From contig JAYGHB010000103.1 in the NCBI GenBank assembly GCA_034931985.1, positions 14,901 to 78,900 on the forward strand: a DNA stretch of 64,000 nt, written 5' to 3'. How positions within the stretch are numbered: position 1 is the stretch's first letter; each line of letters begins with the position of its first letter. The DNA is from Halotia wernerae (GTDB taxonomy: Bacteria > Cyanobacteriota > Cyanobacteriia > Cyanobacteriales > Nostocaceae). This document shows, piece by piece, positions 8,585 through 16,966 of the stretch. A program made the position numbers and the translations under genes. The notes beneath the pieces are model-generated. The model was not told the DNA's origin and did no database searches. It saw only the letters and a list, made by a program, of their open reading frames with translations.

Positions 8585-11163
8585 TAAAATGTTACGGAAA
8601 AACTACCAATCACCGTTAATGGTGCGCCGGGTTCTACGGCAACTCTACCAAAATTTGCTCCTAGAAAATATTTTTCATTAAACAGATTTTGGATATTAAT
8701 TCCAGCCCGCCAATTATCGCGTTGATAGTAGATTGCTACATCTGTTCTCAAATAGCTGGGGATAATATAGGTATTTTCTGTGTCACCTTGGCGATCGCCT
8801 ATATAAAATAAACCTACACCAAATCCTAAACCTTGCAAATCACCGCTCTGCAATTCGTAAGTTGTCCACAGACTTGCTGTATTAAATGGGACATTCGGTG
8901 GTCGATTTCCAGCCAAACCATCATTATTTTCGGTAATCTCGGCATCAATATAAGAGTAAGATGCAATCACATTCCAACCAGGGCTAATTTCTCCTGCAAC
9001 ATTGAGTTCAATACCTTGGTTGCGTTGTTCTCCTATAGGAATGCTGGACTCTGAATCGTTTGGATCAGTTGTCGCAATGTTTGATTTTGTAATGTGATAA
9101 GCTGCCAAAGTAGCAGCTAATCTGCCATCCAAAAATTCACCTTTTACACCAACTTCGTACTGAGTTCCCCGTTCAGGCTCTAGAAATGAACCATCAGTTC
9201 TTGTAGCAAAATTCGGTTGAAATGATTGGCTGTAATTAGCATAAAGAGATATAGGTTCAATAGGTTGATACACAATACCCAGCCTTGGGGTGAAAGCTGT
9301 ATCATATTGATTGGATTCAGAACCATCCAAAAAACTTTTGCTATTTTGATCTACGATATCTAACCGTCCACCCACAACTAATTTGAAATTATCTGTGAGC
9401 GCGATTTGGTCTTGCAAGAAAATTCCCAAGCCATCGCTTGTATCCTGGTTATCACGTACAACTACTGTTAATTCTTCTAAACCAGGTCTGGGTATGACAT
9501 TATAAACTGGATTGAATACATTAATACTTGGTGTAAGTCCTGCTGGTAATCGCTTTTGAGTTCCGCCTGATGTAGCTCTAGCTAAGTCAACACCAAATAA
9601 GAGAGTATGATTAATTGAGCCTGTAGCAAACTTACCAACTAAATCAGTTTGTAGTGTGTAGGTTTCTTGATAGTCATCATTAGATCTAAAGTTCCGTGAC
9701 AGAATACCTGTTGTTTCATTCAAGCTTAGAGGTTCAGCACGATAATCAAAATCATCAGAACTCGCATATCGAAAAGCATTACGGATTTTCCAGTTATCGT
9801 TAAAATTATGCTCTAATCGATAGCTTAAGCCTATTTCTTCCACTCTTCTAACATCATCTGGTTCGCCTAAAAAACGCTCCAAAGGAATATCAAGAATACC
9901 CTCACCAAAAGCTAAAAACCCTCGATCAAATGGACGCTCATCGTTAAGATAGTCGAATTGAAACGTTAAGTTAGTTGCTTCTCCAAGCTCCCATCTTAAA
10001 GTAGGTGAAACAAAAAATCGTTGAACATTTTGATTAAAATCACGGAATCCATCTGAATTTTCATAAACAGCATTTAGCCTATATGACAGAGCTCTATCGG
10101 GGTTGAGTGGCCCAGAAAAATCAATACTAGGGCGAAAAGTGTAGAAACTACCTAGTGATAATTCAGCATTATAGTAGGGGTCTTTTAGAGGCTGTTTTGT
10201 AACTAAGTTAATTACTCCTCCAGGTTCAACGCCACCATATAAAACAGAAGCTGGCCCTTTCAGAACTTCTATGCGTTCAACGTTTGCAGTCTCTCTAATA
10301 CCACCTCTTGCATCTTTAAAACCATCAACTAAAATATTTCCACCAAAAAGTCCTCCGCCTGAAAATCCCCGAATGCCAATTTGGTCTGATGTACCAGCAA
10401 ACCCACCATATTGAATTACACCACCAACATTAAGCAGGGCATCTCTTAGACGGGTGACTTTTTGATCCCTAATGACTTTTTCAGGAACTACTTGAATAGT
10501 CTGAGGAATATCTCGTAGTGGAGTGTCAGTTCTGGTTGCAGTGGAGGCATTAGGTACACGATATCCATCTTGTTCACCTGTAACCACTAGTTCGATTGGT
10601 TCTTCTTCTTGCGCTGATGGTTGTTCTGGTTGAGTTTCACTACTGGGTTGTTGTTCTGGTTGCGCTGGTGTTTGAGTAGTAGTCAAAGTTGGTACAACCC
10701 CAAAGATTAAACCCTCGTCACCATCAAACAACTCGACTTGCGGCACACCAGTTTCACCCGTCACTGTCACACGGACAGTGTTTGCATCTAAATTTGTAAC
10801 TATAACTTCAGTAATTCCCGCGCTTGGTTTTTCTTGGCGGAATGTATCGCCACTAGGTAGACCCAGTTGACTGTTGGGTATATCTATAATGTAATTGTTG
10901 CCCTCACTTTTTACTACTGGTTGGAGCTTATCACTCTGATTGGTTTCTAAAATTACATCAAGTCCCTTATCAGTAGATTGTAATCTTACTTGGGGAATCA
11001 CAATAGGTGATTGATCTGGCAATTGTTTGATTTTGCTTGCAGGGTTAAGATTATCTGCTTTTTCCTGTGTGCTGGTGTTTTTTATATCCTCGCCAATTGC
11101 AGGTATAGTAACTAAAATCCAACTCAAACTCGCCATCCAAATCAGTTGTTGCAGTTTTGCCAT
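8584..11163 (-). CDS. TonB-dependent siderophore receptor with AMIN domain (1)
   Basis: Outer-membrane receptor importing ferric siderophore, about 859 residues. Order: signal peptide (MAKLQQLIWMASLSWILV), an AMIN domain at about residues 55-165 (VRLQSTDKGLDVILET to GEEGLIFGV-like end), a Pro/Gln/Glu-rich linker, a plug domain beginning near VPNASTATRTDTPLRDIPQ and containing VEVLKGPASVLYGGVEPGG-type sequence, then a 22-strand barrel ending in a terminal Phe. The AMIN fusion is usual for cyanobacterial receptors. First gene of the receptor-fecB-DUF1636 operon. ATG at 11163 is preferred; an in-frame GTG at 11172 adds three residues. A TTCTCAAT site lies 51 bases upstream. Confidence 0.93.
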   Translation of the reverse strand: MAKLQQLIWMASLSWILVTIPAIGEDIKNTSTQEKADNLNPASKIKQLPDQSPIVIPQVRLQSTDKGLDVILETNQSDKLQPVVKSEGNNYIIDIPNSQLGLPSGDTFRQEKPSAGITEVIVTNLDANTVRVTVTGETGVPQVELFDGDEGLIFGVVPTLTTTQTPAQPEQQPSSETQPEQPSAQEEEPIELVVTGEQDGYRVPNASTATRTDTPLRDIPQTIQVVPEKVIRDQKVTRLRDALLNVGGVIQYGGFAGTSDQIGIRGFSGGGLFGGNILVDGFKDARGGIRETANVERIEVLKGPASVLYGGVEPGGVINLVTKQPLKDPYYNAELSLGSFYTFRPSIDFSGPLNPDRALSYRLNAVYENSDGFRDFNQNVQRFFVSPTLRWELGEATNLTFQFDYLNDERPFDRGFLAFGEGILDIPLERFLGEPDDVRRVEEIGLSYRLEHNFNDNWKIRNAFRYASSDDFDYRAEPLSLNETTGILSRNFRSNDDYQETYTLQTDLVGKFATGSINHTLLFGVDLARATSGGTQKRLPAGLTPSINVFNPVYNVIPRPGLEELTVVVRDNQDTSDGLGIFLQDQIALTDNFKLVVGGRLDIVDQNSKSFLDGSESNQYDTAFTPRLGIVYQPIEPISLYANYSQSFQPNFATRTDGSFLEPERGTQYEVGVKGEFLDGRLAATLAAYHITKSNIATTDPNDSESSIPIGEQRNQGIELNVAGEISPGWNVIASYSYIDAEITENNDGLAGNRPPNVPFNTASLWTTYELQSGDLQGLGFGVGLFYIGDRQGDTENTYIIPSYLRTDVAIYYQRDNWRAGINIQNLFNEKYFLGANFGRVAVEPGAPLTVIGSFSVTF

Positions 11164-11213
11164 TCTCCTCACCCACCAATCAAATCAATTTTAGGAAAAA
11201 TAAGTAAAAATCT

Positions 11214-11221
11214 TTCTCAAT
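11214..11221 (-). promoter_or_regulatory. Candidate iron-regulon site (ATTGAGAA) before TonB receptor 1
   Basis: TTCTCAAT on the plus strand (ATTGAGAA in the direction of the receptor gene), 51 bases before its ATG. Same octamer as upstream of the ABC exporter and FAAL-NRPS genes. Confidence 0.35.
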
Positions 11222-11334
11222 AACTCTACCGCGATCACAAAATATATTTGAAGACTAAAATTGCTTCAAACGGATTTTTTTCTTGTTCCAAAAGGAGTTT
11301 TTTGCTGAAAGTGAGAGAAGAGAAATTTTAAAAT

Positions 11335-12207
11335 TTATTCCTTGTATTTTTTAACTTGATATGCTTTTGGGTTTAGACCAAATTTTTTCTTAAATGCAAA
11401 ATTAAAGGAACTAGGACTAGCATAGCCAACTGCTTTAGCTACTTCTTGGACTTTCATTTTCTCTTTAGTTAACAGCATATATGCTTGCTGCATTCGATAA
11501 TCGTGTAAATAGCCAAATACTGTTGTTCCAAAAACTTGACGAAAACCTTGCTTTAACTTGTAATCGTTCAGTTTTACTTGTCGGGATAATTCTAATAGTG
11601 AAGGTGGATTCTTGAAGTTATGAATTATGAATTCTTTAGCTTGATAAATTCTGTCAATATCATCAAGTTTTAAAGATGATTTAGAATCAGAATATGACTT
11701 AGTTTCTATAAACTGGCTAAACTTTAGCATCATCAATTCAATTGCCTTAGCTTCTAAATACAACCGTTTCATTAGTCCCTGGAAAGGACAATTTAAAATT
11801 TGTTGTAGAATCATGTGCATTTCTGGTGTCGTGATTCCCTGACAATAATAAGCTTGTATTTCACCATTAGCAGCGACTCTTTGTAATTCAGGCGGAAGCT
11901 GTTGTAATTGATTAACATCAAACTCGCTAAAAAATTTTGCAGGTTCAAGCAAAATTTGCACTCTGAAAACCTGCGTATTTGCTACATACTCATCCGTTTC
12001 TTTTCTATTTGGTAAAGATTGTAAATAATTACTACCTACAATTTCATTTGCCGAATCGGTTAGACCTTGTAAAACTGTTTGAGAGTTACCTTTTATAAAA
12101 AAACTTAATGTTATTCCAGTATCATTTTCATGCTCTGCAATTTCAATTAAATTATCTATAGGTTTAAGTTCATAAGTTCTAATATGTAAACCAGAGCGAA
12201 GCAGCAT
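11335..12207 (-). CDS. AraC/PchR-like siderophore regulator, intact downstream part
   Basis: Predicted transcriptional activator of siderophore uptake and synthesis genes, similar to PchR-type regulators that bind the ferric siderophore. The 290-residue open frame ends in a two-helix-turn-helix AraC domain (about residues 190-285; LLELSRQVKLNDYKLKQGF, then VQEVAKAVGYASPSSFNFAF). Its first residues, MLLRSGLHIRTYEL, correspond to a point some 45 residues into the usual family protein, so it lacks the normal N-terminus. That missing part is recognisable upstream (12208-12350) but carries a stop codon and a frameshift. It could be translated from this internal ATG as a shortened regulator, or the gene may be recently inactivated. 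Confidence 0.8.
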   Translation of the reverse strand: MLLRSGLHIRTYELKPIDNLIEIAEHENDTGITLSFFIKGNSQTVLQGLTDSANEIVGSNYLQSLPNRKETDEYVANTQVFRVQILLEPAKFFSEFDVNQLQQLPPELQRVAANGEIQAYYCQGITTPEMHMILQQILNCPFQGLMKRLYLEAKAIELMMLKFSQFIETKSYSDSKSSLKLDDIDRIYQAKEFIIHNFKNPPSLLELSRQVKLNDYKLKQGFRQVFGTTVFGYLHDYRMQQAYMLLTKEKMKVQEVAKAVGYASPSSFNFAFKKKFGLNPKAYQVKKYKE

Positions 12208-12350
12208 ATAAAATTCCCGCCAATAAAAAAATATTTTGTGTTTGCTTCTGTATATATTTGATAAATATCAGGATTTGAGCCACACAGATGATTTTGTTGA
12301 TGTTCGTCTAATATTTCTTCCCAATCTTAGTCAGACAAAACTATCGTCAT
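12208..12350 (-). pseudogene. Disrupted 5' part of the AraC/PchR-like gene
   Basis: On the minus strand an ATG at 12350 opens MTIVLSD, then TAA, then DWEEILDEHQQNHLCG and NPDIYQIYTEANTKYFF, which is the typical N-terminal pattern of PchR-like regulators (xxLSxxDWEELxxEAxQ). At a run of seven T (around 12227-12233) the frame must shift by one base to continue as YWREFYMLLRSGLHI into the open frame below. Eight T would restore it. Two lesions therefore separate the original start from the intact part: a nonsense codon at 12327-12329 and a one-base frameshift. Confidence 0.7.
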
Positions 12351-12511
12351 AGTTATCAGCAATTAATATCTTACAGCTACAGTCAGTATTTTTGACTCTT
12401 ATTGAGATTATTTCTCATTTTAGTCGCTATCTTTTGTAGCCTAGACAGCAATTACTATGAACTAACTCACCATAGCTATCCATCTTGAACCTGATTCTGG
12501 GTGTTGAATGT
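12351..12511. other. Intergenic promoter region of the AraC-like gene
   Basis: Non-coding stretch between the ancestral AraC start and the 3' end of the second binding-protein gene. It contains the Fur-like inverted repeat listed separately; nothing else was recognised. Confidence 0.5.
12403..12417. promoter_or_regulatory. Fur-like inverted repeat before AraC-like gene
   Basis: TGAGATTATTTCTCA: arms TGAGA/TCTCA around TTATT. It matches the 7-1-7 Fur consensus (TGATAATNATTATCA) at 10 of 14 arm positions and sits 53 bases upstream of the ancestral ATG at 12350. The left side also reads ATTGAGAT. Confidence 0.45.
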
Positions 12512-13501
12512 TTACAAAGATGATGGCTGAACCAGATATTTAAAAAGGTCATCAAGTAGCTTATTGACTCCAAAAAAACCGAATGTCCACCATCTATTTA
12601 CTTGGACTTCATACACTTGATTATTTTGTGCTGCTTTGAGCGTAGTTAAAAGAGGACTTTTAAAAAAAGTATGTGCCAATTGTGGAGTATCATTCATTAC
12701 AAATAAAACATCAGCATCATACTTTTTTAATACCTCAATACTCGATATTAAAGTATCTTCTTTTTGGTTTATTAGTGTAGGTATAAGTCTAATACCGATG
12801 TCTTGAAAAACTTGATTATAAGTTTCATTATCTGAATATGTAGCGATCAGACTTTCTCCAAAAAGATTAATCACTGATACTTCTATCTCTTTTAAACGAT
12901 CGCCCATTAAATTTTGCAACTTATTAACTCGTTCATAGTATTCAGCAATAACTTGTTCTGCCTTTTCACTCTCACCTAGTACTTGAGCAATAAAGCGTAA
13001 ATTTTCTTTAAAAGAGTAATTTAGACCCGGCAAATCTACGACAATTGTAGGTGCGATCGCTGATAATTGTTTGTAGAAGCTTTTTTGATATTCACGCATC
13101 AAAATTAAATCGGGTTTGAGCATGAGAACTCTTTCCAAATTAGGCTGATTTCCCACACCAACTATCTCGATACCAGCCGCTTCATCATTGGTTACACCAC
13201 GAAATAAAAAGTCGTACTGTGGAAAAAAGCTGACTGTACCAATTGGTTTGATACCCAGAGATAGCACGGGATCTAAAAGACCAACATCATTTAATACAAT
13301 AATTCGCTGTGGCTTGACAGGGATTCTTGTTTCACCTAAAGCGTGTTTGACTATGCGTGTAGCTACTGGTAATTGAGAATTTGCTAAGTTACTATCATTT
13401 TGTAAATGCTGATTTTGGAAAAGATATTTATGACTTACCCAAAGTAAAACAATAGTAACAATTCCTAGCAAAAACAGTTTGATAAAACGCTTGATTTTCA
13501 T
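12512..13501 (-). CDS. Fe-siderophore-binding protein (FecB-like, 2), no lipobox
   Basis: Second periplasmic siderophore-binding protein, 329 residues from the preferred ATG at 13501, which follows GGAGG with 7-base spacing. The frame stays open upstream to 13573, but that part crosses a hairpin repeat and is unlikely to be coding. FecB-type features: KHALGETRIPVKPQRIIVL, LGIKPIGTV, LKPDLILMREYQ and a C-terminal KAAQNNQVYEVQ. The N-terminus (MKIKRFIKLFLLGIVTIVLLWVSHKYLF) is a signal or anchor segment without a lipobox Cys, unlike the first binding protein. It follows TonB receptor 2 in the same direction, so it probably supplies a second receptor/binding-protein pair. Confidence 0.88.
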   Translation of the reverse strand: MKIKRFIKLFLLGIVTIVLLWVSHKYLFQNQHLQNDSNLANSQLPVATRIVKHALGETRIPVKPQRIIVLNDVGLLDPVLSLGIKPIGTVSFFPQYDFLFRGVTNDEAAGIEIVGVGNQPNLERVLMLKPDLILMREYQKSFYKQLSAIAPTIVVDLPGLNYSFKENLRFIAQVLGESEKAEQVIAEYYERVNKLQNLMGDRLKEIEVSVINLFGESLIATYSDNETYNQVFQDIGIRLIPTLINQKEDTLISSIEVLKKYDADVLFVMNDTPQLAHTFFKSPLLTTLKAAQNNQVYEVQVNRWWTFGFFGVNKLLDDLFKYLVQPSSL

Positions 13502-13537
13502 ACTTTGGCCTCCACCGTTACGCCACTTACTAAGCAA

Positions 13538-13588
13538 TAGAAAGCCTCTACGCGTCTCTAATTTTAAAGACAAACGTAGCGGCTTCTA
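13538..13588. repeat. Long hairpin between TonB receptor 2 and its binding-protein gene
   Basis: TAGAAAGCCTCTACG (13538-13552) pairs with CGTAGCGGCTTCTA (13575-13588) with one mismatch and one bulge, and GTCT/AGAC extends the stem inward. It lies in the 96-base gap between the two genes of the operon and could stabilise or attenuate the transcript. The CTACGCGTCTC core resembles dispersed Nostocales palindromes. Confidence 0.65.
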
Positions 13589-13597
13589 TAGTGTTGA

Positions 13598-16312
13598 CTA
13601 CAATTCAAAGGAAATTGTCCCAATCACTGTGAACGGTGCGCCTGGAATCACTGTATTTCTGCCAAAGTTAAATGACTCAAAATACCTCACACCAAACAGA
13701 TTTTCGATATTGATGGCGGCTCTCCAGTTATCACGCTTGTAATAAATTGCAGCATCAGTTCGCAGATAACTAGGTAATGTAAAAGTCTCGTCAGATGTAA
13801 GGGTGGGAATATCACCACCTACTCTATCTGAAAGGTAGTATAATCCCAAACCAAAACCTAAACCTTGCAAATCACCTTGGAGAAATTGATAAGTTGTCCA
13901 CAGGCTAGCTTTGTGTTCCGGTACTTTAGGAACTCTAGAACCAACTCTCAAAGCACCATCGGAACCGCTACTTTCTGTGATTTCGGCATCTGTATAACCG
14001 TAAGCAGCAATAATATTCCATCCAGGTAGGATTTCACCAGATATATCTAGTTCAATCCCTCGGCTTCTCTGCTCTCCAATTGGAATACTAAAGTTATCAG
14101 GGTCATTTGGATCTGGCGTAGCAATATTGGTTTTAGTAATTTCATAAGCTGCTAAAGTCGCTGAAAGTTTTTCATTAAAATCTGCTTTGATCCCTACTTC
14201 ATATTGAGTACCGCGTTCAGGTTCCAAAAATATGTTATCAGCACTTTGAGCAAAATTTGGTGCAAACGAGCGACTATAACTGGTATAGAGTGAAATTGGT
14301 TGAATTGGCTGATATACAATACCAATTCGGGGAGTGAAGGCTTCATCGTACTGAATAGTACGGGTATCTGAGAGTCTATTGAACTGGTTTTGATCCACAG
14401 TATCAAAACGCCCACCTATCAGCAGCTTAAAATTGTCTGAAAATGCTATCTGGTCTTGCAAATAAATGCCCAATGTCTCTGTTTTGGAGTTACCATCTCT
14501 AACTGCATTGGTTAGTTCTGAAAGACCTGGCCTTGAGATAAGGTTGTAAACTGGGTCAAAGATGTTTATAGATGGAGTTAATCCTTCAAATCGCCTCTGT
14601 GAACCATCACTCTTTTGTCTGGCAAGATCAAGTCCAACTAAGAGTGTGTGTTGGATTGAACCCGTCGTAAATTTACTAACGACATCTGTTTGTAAAGAGT
14701 ACCTTTCAGTGTAGTCATCATTGGATCGAAAGTTACGCGATAATTCACCAGTCCCCTCGTCAAGTTCTAGAGGTTGAGCGCGGTAATCAAAGCTATCACT
14801 TGAAGTGTATCGAAATGCATTGCGGAGCGTTAAGTTGTCATTAAAACGATGCTCTAGCCGATAGCCAACATTTACCTCTTCTACTCTGCGGATATCTCCT
14901 GGTTCACCTAGAAATCTGCTAGTGGGAATATCAGCAATTCCTCTTCCAAGAGCAACAATACCCTGGTCAAATGTGCGCTCGTCGTTGACATAACTGACAT
15001 CAAACAATAGGTTGGTGTTATCACCAAGCTTCAAATCAAATGTGGGGCCAAAGAAAAATCGCTCACTATTGCCAAAATCTCGAAAACTACCAGCATTTTC
15101 GTAAGCAACATTCAGTCGATATAGTAATGATTTGTCTGGATCGAGAGGGCCAGATAAATCAATAGTGGGACGATAGTAATTAAAGCTACCTACAGAGAAA
15201 TCAGCCGAATAATAGGGCGTACTTAAAGGTCTTTTCGTGACTAAATTAATGATTCCTCCTGGTTCAGCATTTCCATACAACACAGAAGCTGGCCCTTTGA
15301 GGACTTCTATTTGTTCGATATTGGCAAGTTCTTGCAATACATCGTTAGTTTCTCTAAAACCATTTCGGAAAGTAGAAGTAAAATCAAAACCCCTAATATT
15401 AAAATTGTCAATTGTCCCTGCAAAACTGTCGCCTTCTACAATACCACTAACGTTACGAATTGCGTCTGTCAGTCTAATAACTTGTTGGTCTTTTAAAACC
15501 TGTCTAGGGATTACCTGAATTGACTGGGGAATATCACGAATTGGGGTATCAGTTCTAGTCGCACCCGATGCTTCTGGTACGCGATATCTATCTTGTTCAC
15601 CTGTCACAACCAATTCAATTGGTTCTTCAGTTTCAGGTGTCTCGGTTGTAGGTTGTTCTGAAGGCGTTTCACTGGTTGGTTGCTTTGTTGGTGGTGTCGG
15701 TTGCGTTTGGGGAGTCTCACTAGCAGGTTGTTCTGTTGGTGGTGCTTGACTAGTAGATGTAGTTGGTGTCACCGCAAAAATTAAACCTTCATTACTATCA
15801 AACAGTTCTACTTTTGGCGCACCGGCTTCACCCTTCACAGTTACCCGAATTGTATTCGCATCCAAGTTGGTGACAGTAACTGCTGTAATTCCTGCAAACG
15901 GGTTTTCTTGACTGAATACATCACCAGTTGAGAGACGCAATTGAGCGTTGGGAATATCTGCAATAAAATTATTTCCCTCACTTTTGTTGAGAAGTTGCAA
16001 CTTTTCCCCTTGAGTCGTTTCTAAAATTATCTCCAGTTGTTTATCAACTGAGTTGAGTTTAACCTCAGTAATTTGTATAACTGCTGGTGCTTGAACTAGC
16101 TTTTGAGGACTCTTGGTTCTGTGTTGTAATATCTTTTTTGGCAGTCTATTGGCTTGATTTGTAGTATTTGCAGAAATAGCTGCTTGATTAGTAGAAGTTG
16201 TTTGTTGATGTTTTTTCGGAACTTGTACTTCTTCACTCCAAGCGGGAGTTGCTAACAATAAAGTACATGAGCCTGTAAGTAACAAGCTTTTAAGTAACAG
16301 CACTGATTTCAT
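13598..16312 (-). CDS. TonB-dependent siderophore receptor with AMIN domain (2)
   Basis: Outer-membrane ferric-siderophore receptor, 904 residues from the ATG at 16312, chosen because GAGGAA precedes it and a good signal peptide follows (MKSVLLLKSLLLTGSCTLLLA). The frame extends 11 codons further upstream to 16345. Domains: AMIN (about 85-195), a low-complexity Thr/Pro/Glu linker with repeated QPTSETP-type units (about 200-245), plug (GASVLYGNAEPGG-like motif) and barrel ending in a C-terminal hydrophobic strand. It is a clear paralogue of the receptor at 8584-11163, sharing long blocks such as SLQTDVVSKF and LYTSYSRSFAPNFA-type sequence. A perfect 9-1-9 palindrome lies 82 bases upstream. Confidence 0.93.
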   Translation of the reverse strand: MKSVLLLKSLLLTGSCTLLLATPAWSEEVQVPKKHQQTTSTNQAAISANTTNQANRLPKKILQHRTKSPQKLVQAPAVIQITEVKLNSVDKQLEIILETTQGEKLQLLNKSEGNNFIADIPNAQLRLSTGDVFSQENPFAGITAVTVTNLDANTIRVTVKGEAGAPKVELFDSNEGLIFAVTPTTSTSQAPPTEQPASETPQTQPTPPTKQPTSETPSEQPTTETPETEEPIELVVTGEQDRYRVPEASGATRTDTPIRDIPQSIQVIPRQVLKDQQVIRLTDAIRNVSGIVEGDSFAGTIDNFNIRGFDFTSTFRNGFRETNDVLQELANIEQIEVLKGPASVLYGNAEPGGIINLVTKRPLSTPYYSADFSVGSFNYYRPTIDLSGPLDPDKSLLYRLNVAYENAGSFRDFGNSERFFFGPTFDLKLGDNTNLLFDVSYVNDERTFDQGIVALGRGIADIPTSRFLGEPGDIRRVEEVNVGYRLEHRFNDNLTLRNAFRYTSSDSFDYRAQPLELDEGTGELSRNFRSNDDYTERYSLQTDVVSKFTTGSIQHTLLVGLDLARQKSDGSQRRFEGLTPSINIFDPVYNLISRPGLSELTNAVRDGNSKTETLGIYLQDQIAFSDNFKLLIGGRFDTVDQNQFNRLSDTRTIQYDEAFTPRIGIVYQPIQPISLYTSYSRSFAPNFAQSADNIFLEPERGTQYEVGIKADFNEKLSATLAAYEITKTNIATPDPNDPDNFSIPIGEQRSRGIELDISGEILPGWNIIAAYGYTDAEITESSGSDGALRVGSRVPKVPEHKASLWTTYQFLQGDLQGLGFGLGLYYLSDRVGGDIPTLTSDETFTLPSYLRTDAAIYYKRDNWRAAINIENLFGVRYFESFNFGRNTVIPGAPFTVIGTISFEL

Positions 16313-16393
16313 TATTTCCTCACACATGTCTAAGAAGCTGTTCATACCTTGATCTAATTGACTTGGCTAGATGCTTATTAAAATTTATTAGCA

Positions 16394-16412
16394 CTAATCT
16401 TAATAAGATTAG
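16394..16412. promoter_or_regulatory. Perfect 9-1-9 palindrome, putative operator
   Basis: CTAATCTTAATAAGATTAG: two 9-base arms around one base, without mismatch, 82 bases upstream of the receptor 2 ATG. The size and geometry equal a Fur-type operator, but the sequence does not fit the Fur consensus. No T-run follows, so it is not a typical terminator. Confidence 0.5.
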
Positions 16413-16465
16413 ACTATTACATTATCAAAAATTAGTTAAATTAAATACATTTTTTTTGCATATCT

Positions 16466-16473
16466 ATCTCAAT
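16466..16473 (-). promoter_or_regulatory. ATTGAGAT site upstream of TonB receptor 2
   Basis: ATCTCAAT on the plus strand, one base different from the ATTGAGAA octamer seen before three other units; 154 bases upstream of the receptor ATG. Confidence 0.25.
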
Positions 16474-16749
16474 AAACCTGGATAATTTATAGTACTTAGA
16501 CGTTTCTTTAATAAAGCGTATAATATAATACAATATTCTTGTTAAGTACTAAAACAAGATTCTGGGTAAAATTCTTTTAGGGCAAATTCAGGGTTTTGAT
16601 GGATTTTATCGTGCCTTGATTATGGCTGGGAAAGCAATCCATTGATCAATAACAACCACATAACACTTTTCCAAAGAAGGATATTGCCTTAAAAAGCTGG
16701 GGTAACTAGGATAAAAATTTAATAGAGTTCTGTAAAAATAAAAATTAAA

Positions 16750-16800
16750 AGAGAATCATTTGCGTTAATGTGGTATAGATAATATTGAGAATAAATTGCA
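16750..16800 (+). promoter_or_regulatory. Paired Fur-like/AraC-like sites upstream of the NRPS block
   Basis: GAGAATCATTTGCG at 16751-16764 and GAGAATAAATTGCA at 16787-16800 are direct repeats 36 bases apart (10 of 14 positions identical). The first contains GAGAATCATT, a core common in Fur boxes; the second overlaps ATTGAGAA (16784-16791). A GATAAT that could be a -10 element (16778-16783) lies between them, so occupied sites would flank or cover the promoter. Confidence 0.45.
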
Positions 16801-16966
16801 AGACTGTGTGATGAAATTTTTATTTATGACCTCTAGCGATCGCTAAACTCACCCTCAGCCAAGACTGTGTGCGAATTTGATTTAGTCAAGAAGTCTACAA
16901 ATCGCTAGTACAGTTTCGGCTACACCGCTGATGAAAGTTAAACTCCAGAATTAGGTGTGCATCTCA

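Larger units (their letters stand above)
16313..16966. other. Divergent regulatory region between TonB receptor 2 and FAAL-NRPS
   Basis: About 650 AT-rich bases with no convincing gene. It holds the palindrome at 16394-16412, ATCTCAAT at 16466-16473, and a paired GAGAAT element at 16750-16800. This is the expected control region for receptor 2 (minus strand) and the 46-kb biosynthesis block (plus strand). Confidence 0.6.

Noticed and set aside
13502..13573. Upstream extension of the second binding-protein gene
   Set aside because: The extension runs through a dispersed hairpin repeat, and a GGAGG site marks the internal ATG at 13501.
16394..16412. Palindrome as a transcription terminator
   Set aside because: It is AT-rich, lacks a following T-run and lies upstream of both divergent genes, so an operator is more likely.
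16570..16710. Protein-like stretch on the minus strand (KCYVVVIDQWIAFPAIIKAR, then stops)
   Set aside because: It contains two stops within about 35 codons and could not be assigned to a family; may be a gene relic, but evidence is too thin.
16955..16966. GTG start for the FAAL-NRPS
   Set aside because: The ATG four codons later gives the more usual N-terminus; the difference does not affect any domain.
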